A DNA stretch of 64,000 bases, from the NCBI RefSeq assembly GCF_000004195.4, contig NC_030683.2:48621358-48685357 (forward strand). The letters run 5' to 3'. The translations under genes were made by a program, and so were the position numbers. The DNA comes from Xenopus tropicalis (Eukaryota > Chordata > Amphibia > Anura > Pipidae). The notes under the pieces are model-generated. The model saw only the letters and a list, made by a program, of their open reading frames with translations. It was not told the origin of the DNA and did no database searches. Shown one piece after another: positions 45,956 through 57,949 of the stretch. Position 1 is the first letter of the stretch; each line of letters begins with the position of its first letter.

Positions 45956-47540
45956 GTTCTAAGCATTGTTTGTACTTTCTTCTCCCCATGTTTTTTGACT
46001 GTGCATCCCCATCCATTTTTACACCAACCCCCCAAAGACAATGAGGACAATCAGGTTGGGATAAAACAGGCCACAGCTTTTATGAACAAAATTAACTTCC
46101 TATTCCTGTTGCCTTGCTATTAACCCTTTGCTGCCCCCATCTAACTCCCACACTTGCCTACCCTTCCTCACACAGCCAAGGACCTTCCTTTTTAGTAAGT
46201 CTGAGCCCCATTGATATAGTTGCAGATTAGGCAAATACAGGTAGAGTTACACCACATACAAGAGAGACTCTTTAAAAAGAGCAATGAAGGACTGATTTAA
46301 TTTTGTATAGCAGAATGTTGGCATCCTGGCTACGATTTCATACTTCCCTCTTCAAAATTAATCTGTATTCTATTGCAGAACTCACAAAGTGAGAGGAATG
46401 CCATGTCAAGATAGGTGAAGCAAAAATATATAGGACTTTAGGACTATAGGGCTCATGTAAAACAACAAGCCACACGCTCAGGAATGTAGTTTACTATCAC
46501 GCACTGTCTTTGTCATAAATTCAATGCCATTTCTAATTGTTACCAAACCCTACAAATCAGTATAAAAGCTAATACGTTCTGAAACCCAGTGAAGATGTGA
46601 TGATGAACAACATCCAAGTATGAGCTTTAAATTTCATTTTGATTTGTAAAGATTTCTTATTATTTTACATGCATATCCTAAATATTTTAAGGATAACCAT
46701 CAACAGTTTTACTTACTTTGCTAATGGAACAAAGCATGTTTGGTAACAAGGTTTTGTAAAGGTTTTGCTGTGCATAGCTTGTTATTTTTGTCACCACTTC
46801 ATTCAACCCATACCTAAGGGGCTGTGTATAAATATCCACTCAGCAGGCTTCATACCAATTCTATATAAATTGGCACAAATCATAGCATATTGTCCGAATA
46901 TGAGAATACAGCTTGTTATGATTTCATAAGAAACCAAACTTCAGTTTAGCAAATAGAAAACAAAAACTTTATGGTTTATTTTTATTTTGTTGCTATACAA
47001 GTCTAAACACATTGCTAAAAATTCTGCATTGCTATATGTTGACATGGGCTAGGGTATACTATCCCCGTTACAACATTCTACTTTTCATAAAAGTTACCTG
47101 AAGTTACCATGAGAGCAGAATAATTTACTACAAATGGCACTGATTTTAACAATCTATAATTTATTTTAAATACATTAAACACATTGTCCAAAAATTTTAA
47201 ATTCAGATGCAAAATTATAGCTATGGCTATTTAAGGGCAATTCCTTGTCACTATGCCAACTGGCATTTAGCCAGAGGGCTTTCCTTGATTATAGTAAGAT
47301 TTTGGGCACCAATCCAGTTATACTGATGAACTGGAAAAAGTGAAGAGATCTATAAATCTATAAATACACAGGTAAAAGGAATTAAATAATTATGTTTTAA
47401 GGAAAAAACTGTCAATGTGAGGTTCAATTGTTCTGTAGATGGGGAGTTTTTAACATGATAATGCTTTACAAACATGTTAACATAGGGTCTATCACAGGTT
47501 TTGTGAAGGGGAAGAGAGAGAAAACGAGAAAAAAATTATG
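45956..47540. other. No gene seen
   Basis: AT-rich sequence with no supported feature. Confidence 0.45.
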
Positions 47541-47640
47541 AAAACAGCAGCACACCGGCTTGATTTGAAAAAGTTATAACTTTACTCAAGTGCCAAAGGC
47601 AACGTTTCAGCCTTCAATCCAGAGAGAAAGAGACATCCAA
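47541..47640 (-). mobile_element. Fragment of the GAAACG stem-loop repeat class
   Basis: 'cagcagcacaccggcttg' followed by 'tttactcaagtgccaaaggc' and the complement of 'ggctgaaacgttg' at 47609-47625 resemble the other members, but the preceding half of the motif is weak here. Confidence 0.35.
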
Positions 47641-50624
47641 TAATAAATATAAAAAGCAAAACTTGAATTTGTCAGACTTATGCCTGCACCGAAAAAACCT
47701 GACCATGCATGTCTTCTTTATGAGTAAAATTTATCTAATGGGTTAATTTTCATTTTACAAATAATTAGCAAAGAGGCTTCAGGTTTTGGCTTTATGTAGA
47801 AAATAGTGAAAATTGCTTCTTGTGACCCAAGTGAAAAGGCATTGATATATTTTACAGGTAAAATTATTAAAACCATGTCATTTTTAAAAGCAGTCTAGGA
47901 TGACAAATTATTATTATTTTTTATTATTAAGATATTATTATGAGTGTGGTATGTGATGACCTTGGACAGGGTGTTGCAGAACTTGAAAAATTCAGGCTTT
48001 TCTCTGCACACTCTCTCTGGCCCCCTCTTCACTTTCCTTTCTTATATTCCCAACCTGTCCCACTACTCTGCACAGTTGCTAAACCAATAATGCAGAATAA
48101 AATAAACATTTTTGCAGATATGGATGGAACAACATTACATGGAAAATATGTGTAAAGTATTCTAACTTATTTATCTCATTAAAGTAGATTTTTGAATGCA
48201 CAGCACTCTAATGGAAATGCATTACAGTGAAGTTAAACATATTATTGACTTAGTTTGACAATTTTAAACTGTTTAAAATGCCATTTCCCATGATGTCTTG
48301 TCTAAACTTTACTTAAACTTAACATATTAAATAAAAAAACTATTCCAGCACAGGTATGCAGAAGTACTAGGCACATTTCTGCCAAAACATTTTAGGTTCT
48401 AGATATTTCTTAAGGAATTACATCTAGTATAACAGTATATTAGGCAATAAATAATTTTTCTTGTTTATTTGGTCTAGTATTTCCTTGCAAAAACGATTTT
48501 TTAACACTATTTGTCTTTAAAAATGCAGCCCTAGACAATATCAGAGAAGAAAAATGATGTGGGATGCTGTAAGGGCATTCTGAGCATTCTGTAACAATCA
48601 ATGTCTCCTCTTTATCCATTAAGATATAGAGAAGGAGCAGTCAATGGTGTTTTAATGTATGCTTGATTAGCCAAGTTGTGAATAACCATTAAGCTGTAAG
48701 ATATTGCCTATCACATTACGGGTTTTCGATGCACTGTCAAGTCCCTGATCTGGTATGTCTGGAAAAAATTAATAGCTGGCTTTACAGTCTGTTATCATCA
48801 TATTAGAAAAGCCTGAAAATAGTCATTGTTAATAGGAAGGAAGTCAGGTTGTGAGTAATTTATCACAAGGAGGAATGCTTTGCAAGCCAGTTTAACCACA
48901 TTTATTAAGCAGATCACTGAATCACTGTCCCATGAGCATAAAGCACATCATGGTATTGGGTAATGAGCTGCAAAAAGACACAAAACAATAGGACTAGTTT
49001 TGAAATGATTTTATGGGTGGACCCATATATTTCTTTACATTTATTTACTTTTATATTTCTTTAGGTAAATGAGGAGGGTTGGAAACAGCAGTCATATATC
49101 ATAATATTTTCTGTATTCTGCATTTATTGACACCTCTTACTGAGTCCAATTGATACAGACAGGAAAAATAAATATAAATCAGAAGGGATATGGTGGTGAT
49201 ATGTAGTGATATGTGTCCAGTGAAACAAAAAGCCAACAAGTCAGTATATTCAGTACATTAAGGTGTAACACAACATAAGGCATTTAATTTCACGTTGTTT
49301 CTTCTGTTATATTTCCTTAGCTTGAAGGTGAGTAGGTGAATATATAAGAAAAAGAATTAAAGGTAAATGTCAGCATATGAAACAAATTGTACACTAGCAA
49401 ATGATTGAGGTTTAGCTTTGTGGAAAGAAAAGCAGGTACTAATTTATTGGGGAGGGAGTTATTTAATTATTTCCGTTGATTAAATGTATTATTTAAAAGA
49501 ATTCAACACATTTATTTGTGAGAAATCTAGAAAAAAATATTGAAAATAAGGGTAATATACAGTTGCAGTATACAGTGTGCAAGTCCCCTTGTCTTAATGT
49601 ACAATGCAGCATTTTCTCCATAATTCCAGGGTAACTGTGGCTGCCACGAAAAATGCATGCACTGCAAAGTGGAACAAAATGCTCTAAAAATTTTAAGTTT
49701 CAATTGCATCATTTTCAGCCATCATCAGCAAAAAGACATATATGTGATTATTTATTTCAGATCTATATAAATACCCTATGAGTCTCTAGTGGAAAACTGA
49801 TTGCTGAGCATTAATGATTCCACATCACAGTAATGTCTAGCTAGTGAGACTGTCTGCAATGCTTGTCTTGGCATGGTTCATTTCAACTGTGTTTATTTAA
49901 GAACCATTTCTGTACAGCATTTGTGCTGTACAGATGAAAACATTATTTAAAATATAAAGGCAACATGACATTTTTAAATGACACATATATGTTATATAAA
50001 TTGTGCAACTTGGTTGTTGTTTGTGCTAAGAAAATGTTTCAAATCATATATCGATTAGGCTAAATATAAGCCATCACAATTAGTCTGGGAGTTATGCAAA
50101 ACACTGTAAATGGCTGTAAATCAATGTGGACTGTAATGCTAATCAGTTTAAATCAATCCACCAAGCCTTTACAAAGTAGCTAACTGCAATGATTCATTAA
50201 AACACTTGCATTTTATAACTGAGTCTAGCTCTCTTGATAGATTTTCTTTAGCTATAAAGATGAAGCTATATCTTTACTATATTTGTGCAGAATAGTATGC
50301 ATTGGATTGGGGCATTTGTAATTTATCTGCTTGATGTTAAATTTCTAATTTCCTAAACATCTGTACTTATGTCACAAGGGGAATTCAGTCAAAAAAAACA
50401 GATAAAAAAGATGGCTGAACAAAGTACAACTGGTGGTAAATGTCTGCAGTCCACTTCCATAGTGAGTGGATTAACCATGTCACAAAATATTGAGCAGGCA
50501 CATCAAAATCTCAAAAGTGATGAACCAAAAAAGTGTAAAAAATATATTTTTTACTCCCAAGTACCTGCTAGTGATGGATGACATTTTTCCCAAGGTTTGG
50601 ATATGAAAAAATGCTCATAGACTC
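47641..50624. other. No gene called; possible microexon-like site at 49321
   Basis: AT-rich sequence. A strong acceptor and a strong donor lie only 7 bases apart at 49321-49327 on the plus strand; it is treated as a finding and not as a gene. No other exon-like segment stands out. Confidence 0.4.
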
Positions 50625-50627
50625 TTA

Positions 50628-51108
50628 GGGGCTGATTTACTAACCCACGAATCCGACCCGAATTGGAAAAGTTCCGACTTGAAAACGAACATTTTGCGAC
50701 TTTTTCGTATGTTTTGCGATTTTTTCGGATTCTGTACGAATTTTTCGTTTCCAATACGATTTTTGCGTAAAAACGCGAGTTTTTCGTATCCATTACGAAA
50801 GTTGCGTAAAAAGTTGCGCATTTTGCGTAGCGTTAAAACTTACGCGAAAAGTTGCGCATTTTTCATAGCGTTAAGTTTTAACGCTACGAAAAATGCGCAA
50901 CTTTTCGCGTAAGTTTTAACGCTACGCAAAATGCGCAACTTTTTACGCAACTTTCGTAAAGGATAGGAAAACTCGCGTTTTTACGCAAAAATCGTATTGG
51001 ATCCGAAAAATTCGTAAAGAATCCGAAAAAATCGCAAAGTACCGATCATTACGAAAAAAACGCAATCGGACTCCATTCGACCCGTTCGTGGGTAAGTAAA
51101 TCAGCCCC
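50628..51108. mobile_element. Long palindromic MITE, 'ggggctgatttact' family
   Basis: TTA flanks at 50625-50627 and 51109-51111. It is the same subfamily as 28196-28696 in the opposite orientation, with nearly the same sequence, and is completely self-complementary end to end. Open frames on both strands mirror those of the other copy. Confidence 0.75.
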
Positions 51109-51379
51109 TTAGACATCCTTACCCCAGCGGTTTTCCTATACAAATTCAGGCTTACTTTTAGACAGTACTATTTTAGATGTCATGTGGCAGTTGGCATTGT
51201 AGTCCAGTAAACATTGGTATACAAGCTACAGAGAATTCAAAATGTTGCAATCAGTTTATTGCCCCTCTCTCTACTCTATTAAGGTCCAAATACATGATTT
51301 TCACCCAACCATGCGATGGTCAACCCCTAAAACCCCTAAAAACGTGTTTCTGTTTGTATTGGTTTACACCTTATTTGTG

Positions 51380-51560
51380 GCCCACTACATTTTTTGCCAG
51401 GTTTTGCCATGAAAATACTGCCTGTAGACTCCAACAATATTGCAAAAAAAAAAAAAAAAAAGTTGGCCCGTTTGGAAAAAGTCAGTACAAAGAAACATTT
51501 ATTGACTTTTTGAGAATTTTCACTGTTTGGAGAATTTTTCAGCAAAGCACATCACTACAA
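51380..51560. mobile_element. Decayed 'tagtgatgagcgaat' MITE
   Basis: 'gccaggttttgccatgaaaa' on the left and 'gaatttttcagcaaagcaca' then 'tcactac' on the right. A run of A sits in the middle. Confidence 0.4.
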
Positions 51561-51899
51561 CTGACTCATAATCCAGTTTGATTCTTGTAAATGTTATTTT
51601 CTGTAAAATAAAGGTGCTTCAGATATCAGTCAGTTGTGTCTTTTGTATTAAGGCCTTCTACAATGAATACAATATTCTTCTTAGTTTGCATCTCCTGGGG
51701 TCATCAGTAAATAAAGCATTCTGACTATTCAGAGTGATAGAGTAAAAGTAAAAACTGACAAGACACGGGATTGTTAGGGTTTGTGTGGGGTGGTACATTG
51801 TGCTTTGAAACTTATCATGTCATTGCCAGGGGGGGTGGTGTTTTGGTTTTTGTATGTGTTACTTCATATCCACACTTCTTTGTTTGAATTTCCCACCAG

Positions 51900-52205
51900 T
51901 TGCATATTTATGGCTTTCCCTCACTTTGTTTTGTAACTTTGAGAAAGGCTGAGGTTTTCAGCTGAAACGTCAGTTCACCATTTTAATAAATTTTTTTGTT
52001 TGCATCTAAGTCCTGTGAGAGCGGCTTCTTCGTTGTCTATATATATATATAGATGTGTGTGTGTATATGGTTTTATAAATGTGAGATAGGTCTCTATACA
52101 CAGGTCTGTATAAGTATTTTTGTATATGTGCACTGGGGGGCATTTGGAGGGGTTTAATGTAATAGCCTTTGGTCTGTTTCAACCCAAACTATGTAAGTAT
52201 ACTTG
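51900..52205 (+). mobile_element. GAAACG stem-loop repeat followed by a LINE-like tail
   Basis: At 51939-51972 the plus strand reads TTGAGAA-A-GGCTGA-loop-TCAGCT-GAAACG, then 'ttaataaatttttttgtttg'. After a (TA)n tract it continues with 'gcatttggaggggtttaatg' and 'tctgtttcaacccaaactat', a decayed form of the tail at 28.7 kb. Confidence 0.5.
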
Positions 52206-52894
52206 TGCACCTTTACACATAGTTATTATTACACATTCTGCATACACCCACACTGACACACACTTTTTATAATCTATCAGCAATGTTCAGTATTATAATT
52301 GCCTAGATAATATAATTTTTACAAATAAACTTTTTTTTTCTTATAAATTGGAAAATGTAAAGATAAAGTCTATATAAATAAAAATATCTGTGTATCTGTA
52401 ATAAAGATATCCTCAGAACTATATTTCCTTTGATTCTTTAATATGAAGAATAAAACAATTCAAGTAGTAATTACTTTTACATAAAGCTTTTTAGGTAATA
52501 GTTTCATACCTCATTAGCAGATAATACATTCTATAGCAGGTTTCTGTGTTATATTACATCTCTTTCAGAGAAATAATTAGATTTTTGCAGGAGTCCTCTT
52601 CTGCTAGAAAATGTTGAACTCTATATCGAATATAATTCACAATTAGCTTTTTCTTTTAAAGAGAGTGGTCTCTAACTTAAGCAAAAAGACTTTTGTTCAT
52701 TGAAAATGTATGAATGTACATGAATAGGTCTTGAAAAAGCTTGTGTATATGCAGCTTCTTGGTGCTCATAATAATAAATCATGAAATATGTGATCCAACA
52801 TTTGCTCAAATGTTATGTGGCTGTTAGAATGACATACAGAAAGATAAGAGACCTCAGCGCTTACCCATGTCAAAATTTAAAGGCATTAAGGCCT
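52206..52894. other. No gene seen
   Basis: AT-rich; no feature supported. Confidence 0.4.
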
Positions 52895-53160
52895 ATATAT
52901 ATTATGCTGTGTAAAAAGTGGTGATGTTGCTCATAGCAGCCATTCAGATGCTTTGCTTTGGTTTTCTAACTGTTGAAATCTAATTGCTAATTGGTTGATC
53001 TGGGCAACATCACTGTAATTCTTCACTCCACTTTTTACACAGCATAATAAATATATTAGTGTGACTGTTTAGGGGTGATGTAATAAAAGGCACTAAGGGG
53101 TATATTTATCATGCTGTGTAAATAGTCGAGTGAAACATTACCGGTGATGTTGCTCATAGA
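52895..53160. mobile_element. One complete and one truncated MITE of the 'gtgtaaaaagtgg' family
   Basis: The complete copy runs from about 52897 ('tatattatgctgtgtaaaaa') to about 53058 ('tttttacacagcataata'). A second copy starts at about 53097 ('ggggtatatttatcatgctg') and is cut off at about 53160 where a 'tagtgatgagc' element begins. Confidence 0.6.
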
Positions 53161-53470
53161 TAGTGATGAGCAAATCTGTCCCATTTTGCTCTGCCGAAAA
53201 ATTTGCGAATCTTTCAAAAGATTAGCAAGACGGTGAAAAATTTGCAAAACGGCAAAAATGCCACCCGCGTATAAAAAAAAAAAATGACGCACAAAACAAA
53301 TGTTTTGACGCGAAGCGATTGTTTTGACCCGAGACAATTCTTTTGACATGCACGACCATTGTTTTTGACGCCCGACAATTCTCTTGATGTGCAGCAATTT
53401 TTTTCCGCTGAGAATTTGTGGGTTTGTGCATTAAAGGAAACCTTTGTCAAAAAATGTGCTTCTCCTGCCA
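53160..53470. mobile_element. 'tagtgatgagcgaat' MITE inserted into another MITE
   Basis: Begins 'tagtgatgagcaaatctgtc', continues 'gccgaaaaatttgcgaatc', and then carries an array of 'gacgcgaagcgattgttttg' type words. Open frames on the minus strand across the array are not genes. Confidence 0.6.
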
Positions 53471-53973
53471 TAGGTGTGGGCTAATAGAACCACAGAGTGG
53501 TTGCAGAAAGAGACATGCTCTTGCAGAATATATATACTAAAAATAAGTTACAGTATTTCGCTTACAGATTGAGGGATGGTTCACAGCTATAACAGTTAAC
53601 AAACCTGAAGGATTTGTTCTAATAAATGTCCTTTAATGATAAGAAATATGTACCTATCCAAGTCTTTGTTACTCTGACAAAAGCATAAAGATGAATGCCT
53701 ATTGACGTGCTGTAACATGTCCAGTGTTCTATATCTGCTTATCACTTAACTGAATGGAAAAAAAGCAGAGCTGTAAAAACTGGATGTAATTCACAAGCAT
53801 CAGTTTTATTGTTAGAGAGCATTTCCATTTTCTTTATGCTAATCAAACTCATAGAGATGGCAAGACAGATGGAAGATAAGGAAGGATTTTATTATAAAAT
53901 TAGATCTTGACCTCTACAGAGGAAATGAACACCTATTCAATGGATTAACTGCGTTTCCTTGGATTGCTGTTAG
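53471..53973. other. No gene seen
   Basis: AT-rich sequence preceding the candidate exon. Confidence 0.4.
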
Positions 53974-54084
53974 TTACAATCCAGGGTCGTTTACTCCTAT
54001 AATAACAGCCATGCTGCATGAAGTATTTTCTTACCGCCATACAAAACAGGCAGCTTCAAGTTTAAGAGTGCAGCTTATCCAGAG
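53974..54084 (+). CDS. Candidate internal exon of an unidentified host gene
   Basis: On the plus strand an acceptor (gcgtttccttggattgctgttag, ending 53973) opens a 111-nt stretch without stops that ends at a near-consensus donor (CAGAG|gtgagtag). The exon is symmetric: one leading base, 36 codons, two trailing bases. The peptide is protein-like, for example TPIITAMLHEVFSYRHTKQ followed by AASSLRVQLIQ, which would form amphipathic helix. No repeat overlaps. I do not recognise the gene. It is on the opposite strand from the 8.4- and 44.2-kb candidates, so at least one of the three belongs to a different gene or is spurious. Confidence 0.5.
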
Positions 54085-55620
54085 GTGAGTAGGTGGTAAT
54101 TTATGCTGCAAGTTACATGGATTTAGTGAGCCGTGAAAATCTGCACACAATGTACCTCTCAGCTACAGTCTGCATTTGTTAAGCCAATATCCCACTACAA
54201 TGTAGAAATAAAAATCTGCAGCCCTTTCGGAAACACGCATTTAACCTTGTAAAATTAGAAAATCTTGGGATGACTTTTTAACACAAATATTCAAATTTAT
54301 ATAATATAATCAAATTTCCCATTAATAAGCCACATGTAAAGTATTTTAAAATGTATTTTAGGGTATGGGAAGAATTAGAAGAAAAGAAAATGATGGAGCA
54401 GATTCAGGGAGTTATATAGAATTTTTTTATTTATTAACACAATTCTCACTATCAGGAAAAGTTTCTTGATGTAGTTCTTGAACTGACACACTGACAGTAG
54501 AGCAGTGGATTAGCTTTACTCCAGGTGTTTAGTATGGCAAAGGTCAATTTACTATCTACTACCACAGTGGAAATATTAACATGCTGTATGCATGGTATCC
54601 TTGCTGTATAACAGCTTTATAATAAAGCAGAAATAATCATTGGCTGTTGTTGCTTTGTTACTAAAGGCATTTTTATATTGCTTCTCACTTTAACATAGCG
54701 GCGTATTCTTCTTTGGTATTTAAGGGATTAAGTCCACCATTGCAAAAGACTTTTGATGTTGATTATATTGTCCTTTTTATGTCCCATGTACAATAAAAAT
54801 CATTTGTAGCACAAGATCTCTAGTCTCTTAACTCTATAATATTGTTTGCTGCTAAGACATTCCTGAATTGCACTACAGCTATACATGTTATAATGATAAT
54901 AATAGAGCAGTATATTTAGAAACACTTTTGAAACAATAGCTTTAATGATATTTTCTGTAAATATGAATCTACAGTATACTGCTTATTTTGGGAACTTGTA
55001 ATTATATGTTTGCATGGACAAACAATGCTAATTGTGTGCTTCCTAAACATATACTTTGTTTCATTCTAGATGACAACTGTAATTCACCAGTGGAATATGT
55101 ATGAATTAGCTACAAATGATCTCAGTTGTTTTGTGGTCTTATGGTTTGTAGTTGTCAGTACAGAAGGACACAGAGGATGTGACATTTGCAGCTCACACAC
55201 TCAGGTATAGTACCATGAAGTTTATGAGTACTATGAATCATAAAGACATTGTTTGCTGTCAGAATCACTGCTTCAAGCTTAAATATATACCATATAAATA
55301 TGATGGGAGCTGTAACAAAAACAAGCTACATATACAAGAGCAAATATGGTTGCCATTCTTATTTCCATTTTTAGAATGATCCTAATATAATAAGCAATAC
55401 GTTCAGTTCATATTTGTAGAAAGAAAATTGTAGTTATGAAAGGCACAAATCCTCAACACTTTACTGGCTATTTGTTTTAATTGCAGATGTTGTAACTCCA
55501 GCTTATGTCCGCTATTCTTCTGTGAAAAAAAAAATATTGTCATTTATCAAAACCATAAATTTCTGATGATTCAATTACTAATGGTACCGAATCCATTATC
55601 TTTAAACAGTTTTAGCTGCT
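54085..55620. other. No further exon recognised
   Basis: AT-rich. An acceptor-like sequence (catactttgtttcattctag) precedes 55070, but the frame after it does not lead to a convincing exon. Confidence 0.4.
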
Positions 55621-56016
55621 TTAAAGGGAAAGAATACTCCCATATATACATAAGCACAATAAACAGGACTTAGGTCCTGAAAAGAAATTCTGCAGGTTTT
55701 TTATACTTAATAAAATCCATATTTTCTGGTATCTTTCTAGTATATGGCACAAATGGAATTTTTCACAGAACCCCAACTCTCTCTTTAAGTAACCAGGATT
55801 ATTTGTTTAAATAGATATAAATGAGTTCAGTATAAACAAACCCTGAAGAGCAGCTCTTTATACAGAGGCTTTTCCCGTGGGCTGCCTGTGACTTTGGGCA
55901 TAAGTTTATTTTTTATAAGTTTATTTTTTTGTGAAAGGAATAACAAAAAGATACATTTTAGCATAAGCTCTAATAATTCAACTCATGTTAAAACAGGGGG
56001 TATATTGCCCCTTTAA
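55621..56016. mobile_element. T2-like MITE, older copy
   Basis: Begins TTAAAGGGAAAGAATACTCC and ends TATTGCCCCTTTAA, TTAA at both termini. The interior has no coding potential. Confidence 0.55.
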
Positions 56017-56018
56017 AG

Positions 56019-56566
56019 CAGGGGTCCTCAAACTTTTTAAACATGGTCTCTCAGACTGTTGGGGGGCCGGTCTATAGTTTGGGGGAAAAAAAAATATCAA
56101 CAGGTGCCACACCTCTCACATTGAATCATAGTCCCATGATTCATAGTGAGGGGTCCAAGAGACGGCTAAGGAAAAATTCAGTACAAGATATAGTTAGTTA
56201 AACTATTGTACACTACCATTAATAAATAGATGCAGGATTCAATGAATGTCCGTGTTCTGCTCTTCCCCAGCATGTCGGTGCGTAACGCGGTGATGGTGCA
56301 GTCTGTCTCCTCCGTCTACTACTGTGTCGGCGTTCTGCTCTGCCCAGCGCACAGACAGGTATGCTTTCCATTATAGCAGACTGGACAGTAACATGCCCAG
56401 CCTTTATCCATTTTTCTTTAAATGTTGCAACATTACATAGCAGATCCCTACTCAGAGTTAAAGCTGCAAAAATGCGAAAGAAATAAAGTTATGCAGTGAC
56501 ACAGTGACGCATTGGGCAGAGCAGAACGCCGACACAGTAGTAGATTGAGGAGACTGACTGAAACTC
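56019..56566. mobile_element. hAT-like element end plus internal inverted repeat
   Basis: Starts CAGGGGTCCTCAAACTTTTT, the type of terminus seen in hAT/Charlie-like elements. Inside, a 48-bp block at about 56307-56354 ('actactgtgtcggcgttctg') is repeated inverted at about 56514-56563 ('cagaacgccgacacagtagt'). The second hAT terminus is not seen; the DIRS-like element begins directly after, so the hAT copy may have been interrupted or truncated. Confidence 0.5.
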
Positions 56567-56567
56567 A

Positions 56568-56681
56568 TTTTTCCTGGCCATCCCCCTTGTAGCATCTAAA
56601 CACTTGGGTAGCATTCCTCTCAGCGATACTTACAGAAGGAAGTTCTGCCCATCCCTCAGATAAAGGTCTGCTCCACCCCCT
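56568..56681 (+). repeat. Left inverted terminal repeat of the DIRS-like element
   Basis: 'ttttcctggccatccccctt' to 'gtctgctccacccc'. It matches the inverted right end except for about 22 extra bases after 'gtagcatctaa'. Confidence 0.8.
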
Positions 56682-57096
56682 AACCTGTGTTTTTTTTCTT
56701 TCTGTCAGCGATTGGATTTCTGGGTTCGTCTCTTTCTCTCTCTCCACGCTCGATGCTGCGCTGCTCAGCCTCCAGAGGAGTGTCTCGGCGCAGGTCCCTT
56801 GTGCAGCAGGGAAGGTAAGAGCTGATGTGCCCAGGAACAGTTAGCAGTTTTTTCTGCCCCTTTGCATGTTCCTAGGACAAGCTTGATTTTGCGGGGCATA
56901 GTGTAACATCACTCCCTATGCTTTGAGGAGGTGTCTGTGGTTTTAGCAGTGCCACGTTAAGTTGCAGGAGCCGTGTTCCGCTTGTGCCGGAGTGTTGTAA
57001 GCCGCTTCCTCAGGTAAATAATGAAAAGAGAGAGGGAGAGCGAGAGACAGAAGGGTGTGTGGTGATATTTACTTGCCTTTGTGCTTCCCATTTAGA

Positions 57097-57936
57097 ATGT
57101 CTCAAAGTATGGAGGATTCTGAATCCAGTTCATTAAGAGCCTGTCTGACCTGCTTTGAGCAGGCTATTCAAGATAAAAATTTTGCAAGGACAGTTTTTTA
57201 AGCCTGACTCTCCTTGTCCTGAAGTCAAAGCCAGTAAAGCTCCTTCCATTGCATCTGAGGCTGGGGACTCGACTAAGGGAGAGACTACATCTAAAGAGGT
57301 CCTCCTGTGGATTAAGGAGGCAGTCACAGAGGGCATTAAGCAAGCTTCTACCTCTTATTTTTGGCGTCTGGGGCTTTGTACAGGCCTTCAGTGGCTTTGG
57401 AATCTGTATCCAAAGCAATGTCAATCTGGATAGAGAATATGGAACAGGCCTTAGATTTGCATGCTTCATGCCAGACATTGAGGGACACACTATATGACCT
57501 TAAGCTTGCAGCTGGATTCTCCTTGGAGGCAGCAGTGGATGCTAATAAATTGGTCGCTTGCTCCACAGCCCTGTCGATTTCTACCAGGCGTGCATTATGG
57601 CTTAAAAATTGGTGCGCTGATACTTCGTCAAAGAATACTTTATGCAAACTGCCGTATGAAGGTGGCAGGCTGTTTGGTAAAGGGTTAGATGATATCATCT
57701 CCAAATCCACAAGGGGTAAAACTTCCTTTTTGCCTCAGAATAAACGTTTTAAGGAAACATATAGGAGGTCTCAATTGGAGAAATTCTTCAGCAGACAAAC
57801 AGAAAAAAGTAGATCGTCTGGACAAAGGAAGGACAACTTTCATTACTCAAATTGGAGATCGGGCCAGTCAAGTCTGTTTAGAGGCCGGAAGATTAAGGGA
57901 AGCAGATCTCCCAAGTCCCAGCATAAGTCAGCATGA
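57097..57936 (+). pseudogene. gag-like ORF1 remnant of the DIRS-like element
   Basis: An ATG at 57097 opens a frame (MSQSMEDSESSSLRACLTC...) that stops at 57199-57201. Continuations lie in other frames: a middle part (about 57200-57360, containing KEVLLWIKEAVTEGIKQAS) and a longer C-terminal part (57361-57936) with 'RRALWLKNWCADTSSKNTL' and 'CKLPYEGGRLFGKGLDDIIS', typical of amphibian DIRS ORF1. The C-terminus is basic and serine-rich, suggesting nucleic-acid binding. At least two frame breaks are needed to pass through, so no functional protein is expected. Confidence 0.7.
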
Positions 57937-57949
57937 GATGCAGCCTGTC

